Of a DNA stretch of 64,000 nucleotides, positions 37,699 through 46,628 are shown piece by piece. Position 1 is the stretch's first letter; each line of letters opens with the position of its first letter. The stretch is from the NCBI RefSeq assembly GCF_002573715.1, contig NZ_PDHM01000016.1, positions 289,649-353,648 on the forward strand, given 5' to 3'. This DNA is from Paenibacillus sp. EZ-K15. GTDB taxonomy: Bacteria; Bacillota; Bacilli; Paenibacillales; Paenibacillaceae. The position numbers were made by a program, and so were the translations under genes. The notes under the pieces are model-generated. The model was not told the origin of the DNA and ran no database searches. It saw only the letters and a program-made list of their open reading frames with translations.

Positions 37699-38906
37699 TG
37701 ATACGGAAACGATTTGCCGTATTGTCCGTGTTGCTTGCAATCATCATCCTCTTGTCCGGATGTGGGGGGGGCACACGATCCGAGACGATTGTCATTCCGA
37801 GCACGGAAGATGAGCATGTTGCCGATTCAGGCAGCGCCCCATTCCAAGTAAAAACGATATATCGTCTTCCGATTTCGGACACGAAGGACGATCAATTGCT
37901 TGGTTGGGAGGATTCAGGATCCGTTCTCGGTCTTTTTCAGGCCCCCGACTCAAAGATGCGCTTGTCGCAATATCTGCAGCGGCTCTCACCGCCGTATGAA
38001 AAATTCGAGACGCTGCAAGGCGTGGACGTTGATCATTGGAATCTCGAACTGTCGCCAAACGGCAAATATATCGCCGGTATTAAGAAGACAAAGGACGGCA
38101 ATGTACTGAAGTTGATATCGCTTTCTGATGGACGGGAAACCATCATGGCCACCATAAAGCCCCGTCATGATCTGCTCTTGACAGAGCTCACTTGGTCGGA
38201 TAACAGCAGATACATTTCTTATCTCGTCACAGACGTCGCTACAGATGTAGCTTCAGGCCCCGTCAGTGGACAAACCGATGTGGGTGTCGCCACAAACCCC
38301 GTTGTCAAAATGGCCGTGTATGACACAACCGCCCGGCAAGTCAAGGTCTATCCGCTGAAGGGCCTCCGAAACACAGGCAGCGTCTTCGAGGTGAAAATGT
38401 CGGACGATGGACAAAGCGCACTGATTGTGGTGCAAAATGAACGGACCATTAGTATCAGCATGGGGACGATAAACGGAAGCAGCTTTCATATCGAATACGA
38501 GCATCAGGCGGGCGGTGATCAGATGGCATGGCTTAATAAAGATCAGTTTGTTTTCCTTGGAACGGAAGGCGAGATCTATGAGTACGATCGACGAAACATG
38601 GCTCTCTCTGTCCTGCTGGAGAGGGTTCTTAGCTTTCAATTATCGCAAGACAGGAAGTATATTGCTTATTCCCAGAAAGACGACAACGATACAATCTCAA
38701 TTTTTGCAGGAAAGCTTCAAGGAAACAACGTCCTGTACAAAAAATCGGTCTATCAGGGCGTCTTCCCGTCGGTAATGTATTGGAGTCCGCATAATGACAG
38801 TCTTCTGGTAAATGGGCGAAAAATATATTCCACTTCAAGACAACAAACGAATCCGGAGCCAAGTATCGTCTCGTATAATCAACCGTTTATTATAAAGTTT
38901 CAATAG
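37695..38906 (+). CDS. Lipoprotein with a beta-propeller-like body
   Basis: 403 residues with a lipoprotein signal peptide (lipobox LLSGC at about residue 23). The body shows repeated units of the TolB/WD40-like type, for example LELSPNGKYIAGIKKT, LTWSDNSRYISYLV and FQLSQDRKYIAYSQK. It is exposed outside the membrane and may bind a ligand or modulate the sensor kinase, since its start codon overlaps the kinase stop. The ATG at 37695 follows GGAGAG. A strong terminator comes after it. I do not know a characterised relative. Confidence 0.82.
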   Translation: MMIRKRFAVLSVLLAIIILLSGCGGGTRSETIVIPSTEDEHVADSGSAPFQVKTIYRLPISDTKDDQLLGWEDSGSVLGLFQAPDSKMRLSQYLQRLSPPYEKFETLQGVDVDHWNLELSPNGKYIAGIKKTKDGNVLKLISLSDGRETIMATIKPRHDLLLTELTWSDNSRYISYLVTDVATDVASGPVSGQTDVGVATNPVVKMAVYDTTARQVKVYPLKGLRNTGSVFEVKMSDDGQSALIVVQNERTISISMGTINGSSFHIEYEHQAGGDQMAWLNKDQFVFLGTEGEIYEYDRRNMALSVLLERVLSFQLSQDRKYIAYSQKDDNDTISIFAGKLQGNNVLYKKSVYQGVFPSVMYWSPHNDSLLVNGRKIYSTSRQQTNPEPSIVSYNQPFIIKFQ

Positions 38907-38945
38907 CTAACCTAACCCTTCAAAGTGGATAGTAACCTTATTTGC

Positions 38946-38986
38946 GGCAGACTGAACGAAATATCGTTCAGTCTGCCGTCTTTTTT
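38946..38986 (+). terminator. Terminator after the two-component/lipoprotein operon
   Basis: GGCAGACTGAACGA at 38946-38959 and TCGTTCAGTCTGCC at 38964-38977 form a perfect 14-base stem followed by a T-run to 38986. The remaining 240 bases before the next gene contain an open frame on the plus strand from 39077 with no recognised product. Confidence 0.95.
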
Positions 38987-39230
38987 AAGATATTAGCATT
39001 TATATGTTTGTGGGGTTATTTCAGAGACAATTTGTTTACAAGTAGGTGAAGTTTCGGAGACATCTTTACTTTATATTTGGAAAAGTCAGCGAAGATAGTT
39101 TCAATTCTTTTTACAAGGATCGTCTTCACGGATGACAAGGGCGCTTCCCGGAGGGTGGAAGGCTATTCCATGAACGAATGGCTGGCCACGCTGCTTAAGG
39201 AAGTTAACGGTAAAGAAAGGTGGTTCATTG

Positions 39231-40619
39231 ATGAAGAAAATAGGCTGGATATGGATTTGTCTAATCCTCTGTCTCTCCGCCTGCAGTGGAGCTCAGGGAA
39301 ACAAAGGCGAAATGGCAATGAAAGGAGCGACAGCGGCGCAAGACGGAAATACGAAAGAAAGTGTGGATTCAAAAGGACATGTGAAGCTCGTGTTCTCGAC
39401 TTTTTATCTGAGCAATTACATGCAGACGGCTGTGAAGAAGTATGAGAAGCTGCATCCCAACATCGAGATTGAGCTGCAGGCTACACCCACTGAGGGTAAG
39501 GATCTCGACGAGGTATATGCAAATATTGAAAAATTCGTTACCTCCTCCAACACAGCCATCTTGGCCGGCAAAGGTCCCGACCTGATTGAGCTTGATATGC
39601 TCCCGGCAGATAAATATGTAAGCCGTCATCTGCTTGTCAATCTAAGCGACATGATGGAGATGGATTCATCGCTTCAGACGAAAGATTATTTCACCAACAT
39701 CTTGGACAACTCGAAGATTGGCGGGGGACTTTACGGGATGCCGCTTTATTTCTCCCTTGTCGGTTTGATCGGCGATGAGGATGCCCTCGTAAAGAGCGGA
39801 GTCAAGATCAATGATAGCAGTTGGACATGGAGCGATTTTGCGGATATTGCTAAGCAATTGACGCAGAAAGGCGAGTACAAGAATGTGCTCATTAGCGAAC
39901 CGCATTATATGCTGAGCGAGATGGTCGCTGAAAACTACTCCCAGCTCGTCACAGAAGGAAACGGGAAAGCTAATTTCGATTCGGCGCGCTTTGCCGGGTT
40001 AATGCAGCAGATCAAAACGATGTTCGATGATGGCTTGCTTTACGACATGGTTACAGATGGCGGTGGCAGAGGCAGCGAAACTGCCAGGAATGCGAAAGCT
40101 TATTTCAACGAAGAAACCATCAGTTCCCTCCGAGGGTATCTGTTGAACAATTTCGCCGAGCATACCAAGCTGTATGCCAAACCGCATCCGCAAGATGTGG
40201 GGGCTGGAGGTTATTTTAAAAACTTCGGAATGATCGGGATTAACGCAAGTTCGCCTCATAAGAAAGAAGCCTGGGACTTTATCAAATTTCTCATAGAGGA
40301 TGAGGCACAGTCTTATACCGATGTGTATGATCAAAGCCCTGGTTTTCCAATTAACAGAATTGCCTACGAAAAACAGCTGAAGCAGCTAAAAGACGAAGGA
40401 ACGATTCATGAGGCTGATCTTCCCGCGGTCAAGGTTGACAATGCATCGCTGGACCAACTGAACGCCTATATTACGGGAGCCGTTCATTCCACCGAGAAAC
40501 AGTCCAAGATTGATGAGATCATTTCCAATGAATCAAAGTCTTTCTTTAGCGGACAGAAATCAGCGGACAGTGTCTCGAAACTGGTTCGGAACAAGATCAA
40601 TCTACATCTCAATGAATGA
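39231..40619 (+). CDS. Extracellular sugar-binding lipoprotein, first of two tandem copies
   Basis: 462 residues. A lipoprotein signal peptide ends in the lipobox LSAC. The mature part is a class I extracellular solute-binding protein (SBP_bac_1): VKKYEKLHPNIEIELQ, TAILAGKGPDLIEL and KEAWDFIKFLIED. The ATG at 39231 follows AAAGGTGG. It is clearly related along its length to the next gene product, so a tandem duplication is likely. The pair shares the two permeases downstream. Confidence 0.92.
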   Translation: MKKIGWIWICLILCLSACSGAQGNKGEMAMKGATAAQDGNTKESVDSKGHVKLVFSTFYLSNYMQTAVKKYEKLHPNIEIELQATPTEGKDLDEVYANIEKFVTSSNTAILAGKGPDLIELDMLPADKYVSRHLLVNLSDMMEMDSSLQTKDYFTNILDNSKIGGGLYGMPLYFSLVGLIGDEDALVKSGVKINDSSWTWSDFADIAKQLTQKGEYKNVLISEPHYMLSEMVAENYSQLVTEGNGKANFDSARFAGLMQQIKTMFDDGLLYDMVTDGGGRGSETARNAKAYFNEETISSLRGYLLNNFAEHTKLYAKPHPQDVGAGGYFKNFGMIGINASSPHKKEAWDFIKFLIEDEAQSYTDVYDQSPGFPINRIAYEKQLKQLKDEGTIHEADLPAVKVDNASLDQLNAYITGAVHSTEKQSKIDEIISNESKSFFSGQKSADSVSKLVRNKINLHLNE

Positions 40620-40640
40620 AACGATGAGGAGAATCGTCAT

Positions 40641-42059
40641 ATGAAAAAAATCGGATTAGGATTATTGGTTAGCTGTTTTATAGCCTTCTCTTTAACCGCT
40701 TGCGGCAGTGGAAGCCCAACAGGGGCAGCATCATCAGCGGGAACCAGCGGCGGCAATGAAGCGTCCGCAGAAACAAACGACGGTAGTTCAATGAAGGGCA
40801 TGACTCAGAAGGATGAATCGGCCTCCGGCGGCAAAAAGACCATCGTCTTTTCGATGTTTTTTCCGGATGAACAGTTTCAGGAAGCAAAGAAGAAGTACGA
40901 GCAGCTGCATCCGAACATCGAGATCAAGCTGCAGACGGGCTACACCGACGACTCGCACGTGGAGGCGGATGAGGAGAAGTTCGTCAAGAATACGAATACG
41001 GCGATGCTGGCAGGCAAAGGCCCCGATCTGCTCCAATCGGCTGAATATGTGAATATTCTGCCGACAGATAACTACGTTAAACATCATCTGCTGGTTGATC
41101 TCGGTGAATGGATGGACAAGGATTCCACCTTCCGAAAGGAAGATTATTTCGGCAATATCCTGGATAGCTCTCGAATCGGCAAGGGACTTTACAGCATGCC
41201 GCTCGCATTCTTTCTGGAAGGCTTTGCCGGAGATGCGGATGCAATCGCCAAAACCGGGATTCAGGTTAACGACAAAACCTGGTCCTGGAACGATTTTATA
41301 AATACCGCAAATCAGCTGGCGGTGGCTTCCAAGGCATATCCTTCAGCGCTGGTATTTGGCGAGCCGGAAGTTCTGCTGGCAGAAATTGCAATGGATAATT
41401 ATTCCCTATTCGTGGATACAGCCAGCCATAAGGCCAATTTCGAGTCGGCCTCCTTTACCGGTCTGATGAACCAGGTGAAGTCCATGTACGACAATCAACT
41501 CGTGACCACGGATCCTCGGAGCAAGGCTTATTTCAGGACCATCCATATCAACTCTCCTTGGGACTATCTCGTATCTCTAAGGGAATACGGCGAGAATATG
41601 AAGTATTACATGAAGCCTCATGCCCAGGAAACGACAGCCGGCGGTTATTTTCGGCCTTACAAGAGCATTTCCATGAATGCGAACTCCAAAGTGAAGGAGG
41701 AAGCGTGGGATTTCATAAAATTCATGATGTCCGGAGAAATCGAAACGCCTCCCACGAAGGCAGGATTTCCGATCCACAAGAAATCATTTGCCAATCAGAT
41801 CAAGCAATTGAAGGAAGAAGGAACGGTTAAAGCCTATGAGGAAGGCCCGCTGCAAGGAATGCCGATCAAAGTCGATCAGGCCAAGCTGGACCAACTGGAG
41901 AGCTTGGTGGGTAGAGCCACTCATCAGGTCGAGTACAAGTCCGCCAAAGTGAATGACATCATCGTAAATGAGTCCAAAGCCTTCTTTGCCGGACAGAAAT
42001 CCGCAGATGATGTCGCCAAGCTCATCCAGAATAAAGTAACGACCTATCTGAATGAATAG
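40641..42059 (+). CDS. Extracellular sugar-binding lipoprotein, second tandem copy
   Basis: 472 residues, lipobox SLTAC, with a Ser/Gly/Ala-rich linker after it. Shared blocks with the upstream copy include KYEQLHPNIEIKLQ, NTAMLAGKGPDL, DYFGNILDSSRIGKGLYSMPL and the C-terminal FAGQKSADDVAKLIQNKV. The two are paralogues that have diverged, perhaps for different ligands or affinities. The start follows GAGGAGAA. The first permease gene starts 19 bases after the stop codon. Confidence 0.92.
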   Translation: MKKIGLGLLVSCFIAFSLTACGSGSPTGAASSAGTSGGNEASAETNDGSSMKGMTQKDESASGGKKTIVFSMFFPDEQFQEAKKKYEQLHPNIEIKLQTGYTDDSHVEADEEKFVKNTNTAMLAGKGPDLLQSAEYVNILPTDNYVKHHLLVDLGEWMDKDSTFRKEDYFGNILDSSRIGKGLYSMPLAFFLEGFAGDADAIAKTGIQVNDKTWSWNDFINTANQLAVASKAYPSALVFGEPEVLLAEIAMDNYSLFVDTASHKANFESASFTGLMNQVKSMYDNQLVTTDPRSKAYFRTIHINSPWDYLVSLREYGENMKYYMKPHAQETTAGGYFRPYKSISMNANSKVKEEAWDFIKFMMSGEIETPPTKAGFPIHKKSFANQIKQLKEEGTVKAYEEGPLQGMPIKVDQAKLDQLESLVGRATHQVEYKSAKVNDIIVNESKAFFAGQKSADDVAKLIQNKVTTYLNE

Positions 42060-42078
42060 AAGAAGTTTAAGGAGATGG

Positions 42079-42933
42079 ATGCGCAAAGACGGGATAAAAG
42101 CTCTGTGGTTCCTGGCACCCAGCTTGATCGGATTTGCCGTGTTTTACATCATCCCGTTCGTGATGGGCGTCTATGAATCGTTTACGGACGGCTCACTCGG
42201 CGGCAGGTTTGTCGGCTTCGATAACTACCGGCAGGTGCTCGGCAGCGGCTCCTTCCGCAAAGCAGCCGCGAACACGCTCTTGTTTACGGGGGTTAGTGTT
42301 CCGCTGCTCATCCTGCTGTCCCTGCTTCTGGCCGTCCTGCTGAATCAGTCCATATACATGCGGGGCTGGCTCCGGACGTCATTTATTCTGCCACTGGTCG
42401 TGCCGGTGGCATCCACTGTCATGTTCTGGCAAATCCTGTTTGATTGGAATGGGACGTTCAACGCTTGGCTGCATCATTTCCATAAGGATCGGATCGACTG
42501 GATGCAATCGGATGGGTCCATGGCCGTTATCGTCATCATGTATATTTGGAAGAACATTGGCTACAACGTCATTTTATTTCTGGCGGGTCTGCAGTCCATA
42601 CCGAAAGATTATTACGAGACAGCGCAAATTGAAGGAGCGGGACGGATCAGGCAGTGGTTTCACATTACGCTCGTTTATTTGACGCCGACGATGTTCTTCG
42701 TCATTCTTATGTCGATCATCAACTCGTTTAAGGTCTTTCGGGAGACGTACCTGTTGGCAGGTGAATATCCATATGATCGCATCTATATGATGCAGCACTA
42801 TATGAATAACATGTTCTTCTCCCTGGATATTCAGAAGCTGACGACGGCTGCCACACTTATGGTCGCATGCATTGTGTTTCTGGTAACCGGACTACTGAGT
42901 ATAGAACGACGTTTTCGCGATAATTTGGGTTGA
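42079..42933 (+). CDS. ABC sugar transporter permease, MalF/UgpA type
   Basis: 284 residues with about six membrane helices. The ATPase-contact loop is YYETAQIEGAGRIRQWFHIT. The ATG at 42079 follows AAGGAG closely; the in-frame ATG at 42052, which overlaps the upstream gene, has no ribosome binding site. No ATPase gene is found in the operon, so a shared ATPase is probably used. Confidence 0.92.
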   Translation: MRKDGIKALWFLAPSLIGFAVFYIIPFVMGVYESFTDGSLGGRFVGFDNYRQVLGSGSFRKAAANTLLFTGVSVPLLILLSLLLAVLLNQSIYMRGWLRTSFILPLVVPVASTVMFWQILFDWNGTFNAWLHHFHKDRIDWMQSDGSMAVIVIMYIWKNIGYNVILFLAGLQSIPKDYYETAQIEGAGRIRQWFHITLVYLTPTMFFVILMSIINSFKVFRETYLLAGEYPYDRIYMMQHYMNNMFFSLDIQKLTTAATLMVACIVFLVTGLLSIERRFRDNLG

Positions 42934-42948
42934 CCCGGGAGGAACAGC

Positions 42949-43827
42949 ATGAACAAAATACAGTGGATTCCAAGGTTGATGTTGACACTGCTGCTCGGCG
43001 CAGCGGCGATCCTGATGCTTGTGCCGATACTGCTTACATTGACGAACTCCCTTATGACGGAGCAAGAGATCGGGCGAAATTACGGACTGATCGGTCAAAT
43101 GATTGACGTGTCCCAGGGAGGAAAAGATCGATTTGTCAATTTGAAGATCGTTCCCGATTGGGTTTCCTTCGGCCAGTATGCCGAGGTGCTGATCTTATCC
43201 ACCAAGTTTCTGATGATGTTCTGGAATTCGGTCAGCATGGTTGTACTGATCGTTGCCGGACAAACCGTTGTCGGCTCGCTTGCAGCCTACGCTTTTGCCC
43301 AGCTCAGGTTTCCTGGAAGAGATAAGCTGTTCATGATCTATTTGATGACGATGCTCATGCCGTTCCAGGTGACCTTGGTTCCTAATTATATGGTTATAGA
43401 CAAGCTGGGGCTCATGAACCATACCGCCGCCATTATTTTGCCCGGCATCTTTGGAGCCTTTGGCGTCTTTATGATGCGGCAATTTATGGCGCATATACCG
43501 GGAGCCTATTCCGAGGCTGCCATGATGGACGGAGCGGGACAATGGGTGATCTTTCGGCGGATCATTCTACCGCTGGTCAGGCCCGGGCTGGCAGCGCTGA
43601 TGGTTTTACTATTCGTCGATTATTGGAACATGATCGAGCAGCCGCTCATATTTTTGCAAGATTCCTATAAACAGCCGCTGTCTCTATTTCTTGCACAGAT
43701 CAACAAAGACGCACTGGGAATCGGATTTGCCGCATCGGCATTGTATATGGCACCCATGATTCTTCTATTCCTGTATGCCGAGTCTTATTTTATTGAAGGC
43801 GTTCAATTGTCGGGCATAAAAGGTTAG
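42949..43827 (+). CDS. ABC sugar transporter permease, MalG type
   Basis: 292 residues with six membrane helices and the loop SEAAMMDGAGQWVIFRRIIL. It has a longer-than-usual first extracellular segment (about residues 38-75) before the permease core. The ATG follows GGGAGGAA. It forms the transport channel with the upstream permease. The HlyD-like adaptor gene follows 24 bases later. Confidence 0.92.
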   Translation: MNKIQWIPRLMLTLLLGAAAILMLVPILLTLTNSLMTEQEIGRNYGLIGQMIDVSQGGKDRFVNLKIVPDWVSFGQYAEVLILSTKFLMMFWNSVSMVVLIVAGQTVVGSLAAYAFAQLRFPGRDKLFMIYLMTMLMPFQVTLVPNYMVIDKLGLMNHTAAIILPGIFGAFGVFMMRQFMAHIPGAYSEAAMMDGAGQWVIFRRIILPLVRPGLAALMVLLFVDYWNMIEQPLIFLQDSYKQPLSLFLAQINKDALGIGFAASALYMAPMILLFLYAESYFIEGVQLSGIKG

Positions 43828-43851
43828 TTTTAGTACTAGGAGTGATGGATA

Positions 43852-44994
43852 TTGGAAGAGGTAATTTCCCGGTCAAGAAAACGCAAGGTTAGCATAATAG
43901 CCGGACTGTTTACAGGTCTTCTGCTTGTACTGACTTTTGCAGGTAACACCCTACAAGCCTTGACGCTGCCTAAGGTAGTGATTACATCGGTAAACAAAGG
44001 CTCGCTGGTTCATTCCTATGTTGGCCGATCGACGATAAATCCAGAGGAGGAGAGGGAACTTATCCATCCTTCGGGCTGGAAAGTCGACAAGGTGCTCGTT
44101 AAAAAAGGAGAGATGGTGCATAAGGGACAAGTTCTTATACGATATGACGGCAGTGAGGTTAAGCAGCAGATGGCTGTTGAGCAGTCTGCGCTGAAGAAGC
44201 TGAATCTATCAATGGAGCTTCTCGAATATAATGTCATTCAAGCGATGCAGGAAGAAGACGAGGCTCTTCTTATAAGTGCATCCAGCGCGTTCGAAACGGC
44301 AAAGCTTGATATTGCTGCACAACAGCAGCAGATCGAGAACCTGAAACATACGCTTTCAGTTAATCAGCAGATGGTAGCCCCTTTTGACGGTATCGTTATG
44401 GAGATTGGTGCGATGGAGGGATTAGGTTCTACCGGGAAACCGGATATCACGATGAGCCATTTGGCAAAAGGGTATGGGTTAGAAATGTACGTACCGTCAG
44501 GTATCGCTGCCATGCTGAGCGTAGGGGATATTCTGGATAACATCACGCTTGAAGGCAAGGAAGAACCGTCGATTACGGGTGAGATTGATAGGATAGAAGA
44601 GGAGATGAACTCGCTCAGTCCTGATGTTGACGACGACGCTGAGAAATCAAGCAGTTCCATGACACGTTTGTTCGTTAAATTAAAAGGCAGTGGGCTATCC
44701 GGGGGCGAACAAGTGAGGATCAGCATAGTGAAAACTAAGAGCAGCGAAGGGATTCTCATTCCGAATAAAGCCGTTCACAAGGACAGCGAGGGCGCTTATG
44801 TCTACACCGTAAAAGAATCGCAAGGCCCTCTCGGTAATGCATATTATGCTGTTCGCACGTCAATTCAAATTACCGATTCCAACAGCCATACCACCTCCGT
44901 TGGCGGTGGTCTGTTCGATCAACAGGAAATCATCGTGGACAGCAGCGATCTTATTATGGATGGAGCGCGTGTTAACGTATATAACCAGAACTAA
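43852..44994 (+). CDS. HlyD/MacA-like membrane fusion (adaptor) protein
   Basis: 380 residues. The TTG start follows AGGAG. There is one N-terminal membrane helix (about 14-32), a biotinyl/lipoyl-like half (IHPSGWKVDKVLVKKGEMVHKGQVLIRYD), a coiled-coil section (about 103-165) rich in Gln and Leu, the second lipoyl half (MVAPFDGIVMEIGAMEG), and a beta-barrel part. Such adaptors normally work with MacB-type or RND exporters, but here the neighbours are a sugar importer. It may help the importer, sense the wall, or serve an exporter encoded elsewhere. The pairing is unusual. Confidence 0.85.
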   Translation: MEEVISRSRKRKVSIIAGLFTGLLLVLTFAGNTLQALTLPKVVITSVNKGSLVHSYVGRSTINPEEERELIHPSGWKVDKVLVKKGEMVHKGQVLIRYDGSEVKQQMAVEQSALKKLNLSMELLEYNVIQAMQEEDEALLISASSAFETAKLDIAAQQQQIENLKHTLSVNQQMVAPFDGIVMEIGAMEGLGSTGKPDITMSHLAKGYGLEMYVPSGIAAMLSVGDILDNITLEGKEEPSITGEIDRIEEEMNSLSPDVDDDAEKSSSSMTRLFVKLKGSGLSGGEQVRISIVKTKSSEGILIPNKAVHKDSEGAYVYTVKESQGPLGNAYYAVRTSIQITDSNSHTTSVGGGLFDQQEIIVDSSDLIMDGARVNVYNQN

Positions 44995-45025
44995 CACCGG
45001 GATGTCGCCAGCCAGAAAAATAGGA

Positions 45026-45054
45026 TTGACAGTACAAACCAAAAGATGTTAAAT
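45026..45054 (+). promoter_or_regulatory. Possible SigA promoter
   Basis: TTGACA at 45026-45031 and TTAAAT at 45049-45054 are separated by 17 bases. The site lies 72 bases before the short leader frame at 45126 and 130 bases before the 151-residue gene. Confidence 0.55.
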
Positions 45055-45125
45055 TATCCGGCAACCAAAGCATGGTTTATGGGGTTTATATAGTGATAGG
45101 TGCTAAGCTTATAATGGAGGGAGAT

Positions 45126-45191
45126 ATGAAACATACGCTTATGAGAAAAACCGAATTCCTTAGGTTTTCAAGACGGAATCGCGATGAGTGA
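45126..45191 (+). CDS. Possible 21-residue leader peptide
   Basis: A short frame starts with ATG at 45126, six bases after GGAGGGAG, and stops with TGA at 45189-45191. It encodes a positively charged 21-residue peptide rich in Arg. Its end overlaps the ATG of the following gene (45184) in another frame. The strong ribosome binding site here, and the weak one before 45184, suggest that the downstream gene is translated by coupling. It could also mark an old N-terminus separated by a frameshift. Confidence 0.4.
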   Translation: MKHTLMRKTEFLRFSRRNRDE

Positions 45192-45639
45192 CAGGTCATG
45201 GCGAGTCTTTTTTGTTGTGGTTGCATTGATCGTACTGACTGGAGTCGTCTATTCATTGATTCAATCCAGCACTTCCTTTAAAGAGCTGATGAGCGATCAG
45301 GTTTATGATACAGAGAAGATTAGTTACATAAGAATTGAGAAAATGGGTAGTCCATACGATGATGAAAATAGTGTGGAAATTACCGACCCGGCAACCATTG
45401 ATCGCATCATAAACAGCTTCTCCAATGCGAAACTATGGAGAACCGAAAATTATGCCAGAGGTATGATGTATAGTATATGGGTTAACGTCGAGTACACTCC
45501 CTTTGCCATATATTTTACGGAACCGAATATTATCCAGATGTCTCTGAATAGAAGATTGCATAAAAAATATTCCTGGAGCTACAGGATGGTTAATGGCTAT
45601 GACAAGTCGGTCATTGAAGATCTCTTTAAGGAAGAGTAG
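45184..45639 (+). CDS. Hypothetical membrane-anchored protein
   Basis: 151 residues. One N-terminal membrane helix (about 8-26) is followed by an extracytoplasmic domain of about 120 residues with mixed alpha/beta pattern and many aromatic residues near the end. I do not recognise the family. It has no lipobox or cysteine. The start overlaps the possible leader peptide. The gene stands between the HlyD-like adaptor gene and a YwqG-like gene and is probably transcribed from the promoter at 45026. Confidence 0.65.
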   Translation: MSDRSWRVFFVVVALIVLTGVVYSLIQSSTSFKELMSDQVYDTEKISYIRIEKMGSPYDDENSVEITDPATIDRIINSFSNAKLWRTENYARGMMYSIWVNVEYTPFAIYFTEPNIIQMSLNRRLHKKYSWSYRMVNGYDKSVIEDLFKEE

Positions 45640-45715
45640 AGGAAGATCACGATTCCCGGACATTATCGTAATTCTCATAACATTCTAATTTATTGAAAAG
45701 AAGAGGAACTAGACT

Positions 45716-46603
45716 ATGAAGCTAAGTGAACACAACTTGATCAAGATGCAAAATATCATCCAAGAGCACGAATTTGAACATGCAGCAGACTATTTGATCG
45801 AACATACTCGGCAAGGCATGCGTTTATCCAAACAGGGAGAGGAGGACTATGCCGGCTCGTGCAATTCACGGATTGGCGGAGATCCCGATCTTCCTGAAGG
45901 AATGGAATGGCCGCTGGCTTCGGATGGAACACCGATGACGTTTTTGGCACAGCTGCAGTTGAGGGATTTGGCAGCTCACGATGTCACGGCTTCACTTCCG
46001 CATAGCGGAGTGCTGTATTTCTTCGTTGGCGTTGATGAACCTGCTTATAACATTGAACACCGGGTGCTGTATCTGGCCGAGGATCAGACAGCGGCCGCCA
46101 GTCGATGCCGGGCGCCTGAGGGGACCGCGTTAGATGAAGAATTCGCAGGCTATCGTATTGAAGCAAGAGCCACACTTGAGCCCCCGAATTACGCTTATGT
46201 GGATGATGAGCTTATCGAGGATGATGAGCATGATTTTGAATCTTACGAGGATCTGTGTCATCAATTAACGGGGCAAGAATCTGACGATATCGCAACGATC
46301 TTTAGCTACCCTTCTACCCAGCATGGAGATTGTGAGCACGAGGCTGCTTTAATGCTGTTAACGGGATCAGAGTACAATTACTCCATGGAGGCGGCTGTGC
46401 AGCAGATTGCCGATCATTTCGGCGGCAACGCGGAACAGGCTCAGCAGGAGATTCGGGATACACTGCTGCTGCTGGCCATCGATTCGGACGACGAGATAGG
46501 ATTTTGCTGGTGGGATGCGGGTGAACTGCAATTTTTCATCCGAAAAGAGGACTTGCTGGCCAGAAATTTCGAACGCACATATTGTTCGCTGTACTCAAGC
46601 TGA
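45716..46603 (+). CDS. YwqG-like protein (DUF1963)
   Basis: 295 residues. SRIGGDPDLPEGMEWP, MTFLAQLQLRDLA and GVLYFFVG in the first half, and the C-terminal ELQFFIRKEDLLARNF, are typical of the YwqG/DUF1963 family. Its function is not established. There is no signal peptide. It is acidic (many Asp and Glu). The ATG at 45716 follows AAGAGGAA. The methyltransferase gene starts 25 bases downstream and may be co-transcribed. Confidence 0.88.
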   Translation: MKLSEHNLIKMQNIIQEHEFEHAADYLIEHTRQGMRLSKQGEEDYAGSCNSRIGGDPDLPEGMEWPLASDGTPMTFLAQLQLRDLAAHDVTASLPHSGVLYFFVGVDEPAYNIEHRVLYLAEDQTAAASRCRAPEGTALDEEFAGYRIEARATLEPPNYAYVDDELIEDDEHDFESYEDLCHQLTGQESDDIATIFSYPSTQHGDCEHEAALMLLTGSEYNYSMEAAVQQIADHFGGNAEQAQQEIRDTLLLLAIDSDDEIGFCWWDAGELQFFIRKEDLLARNFERTYCSLYSS

Positions 46604-46628
46604 GAGCAGGAAATGGGGGAGATGGACC

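Noticed and set aside
39077-39445. Open frame of 122 codons before the first sugar-binding gene
   Set aside because: The first third reads like plausible protein, but the rest overlaps the lipoprotein gene in another frame, and no ribosome binding site or known motif was found.
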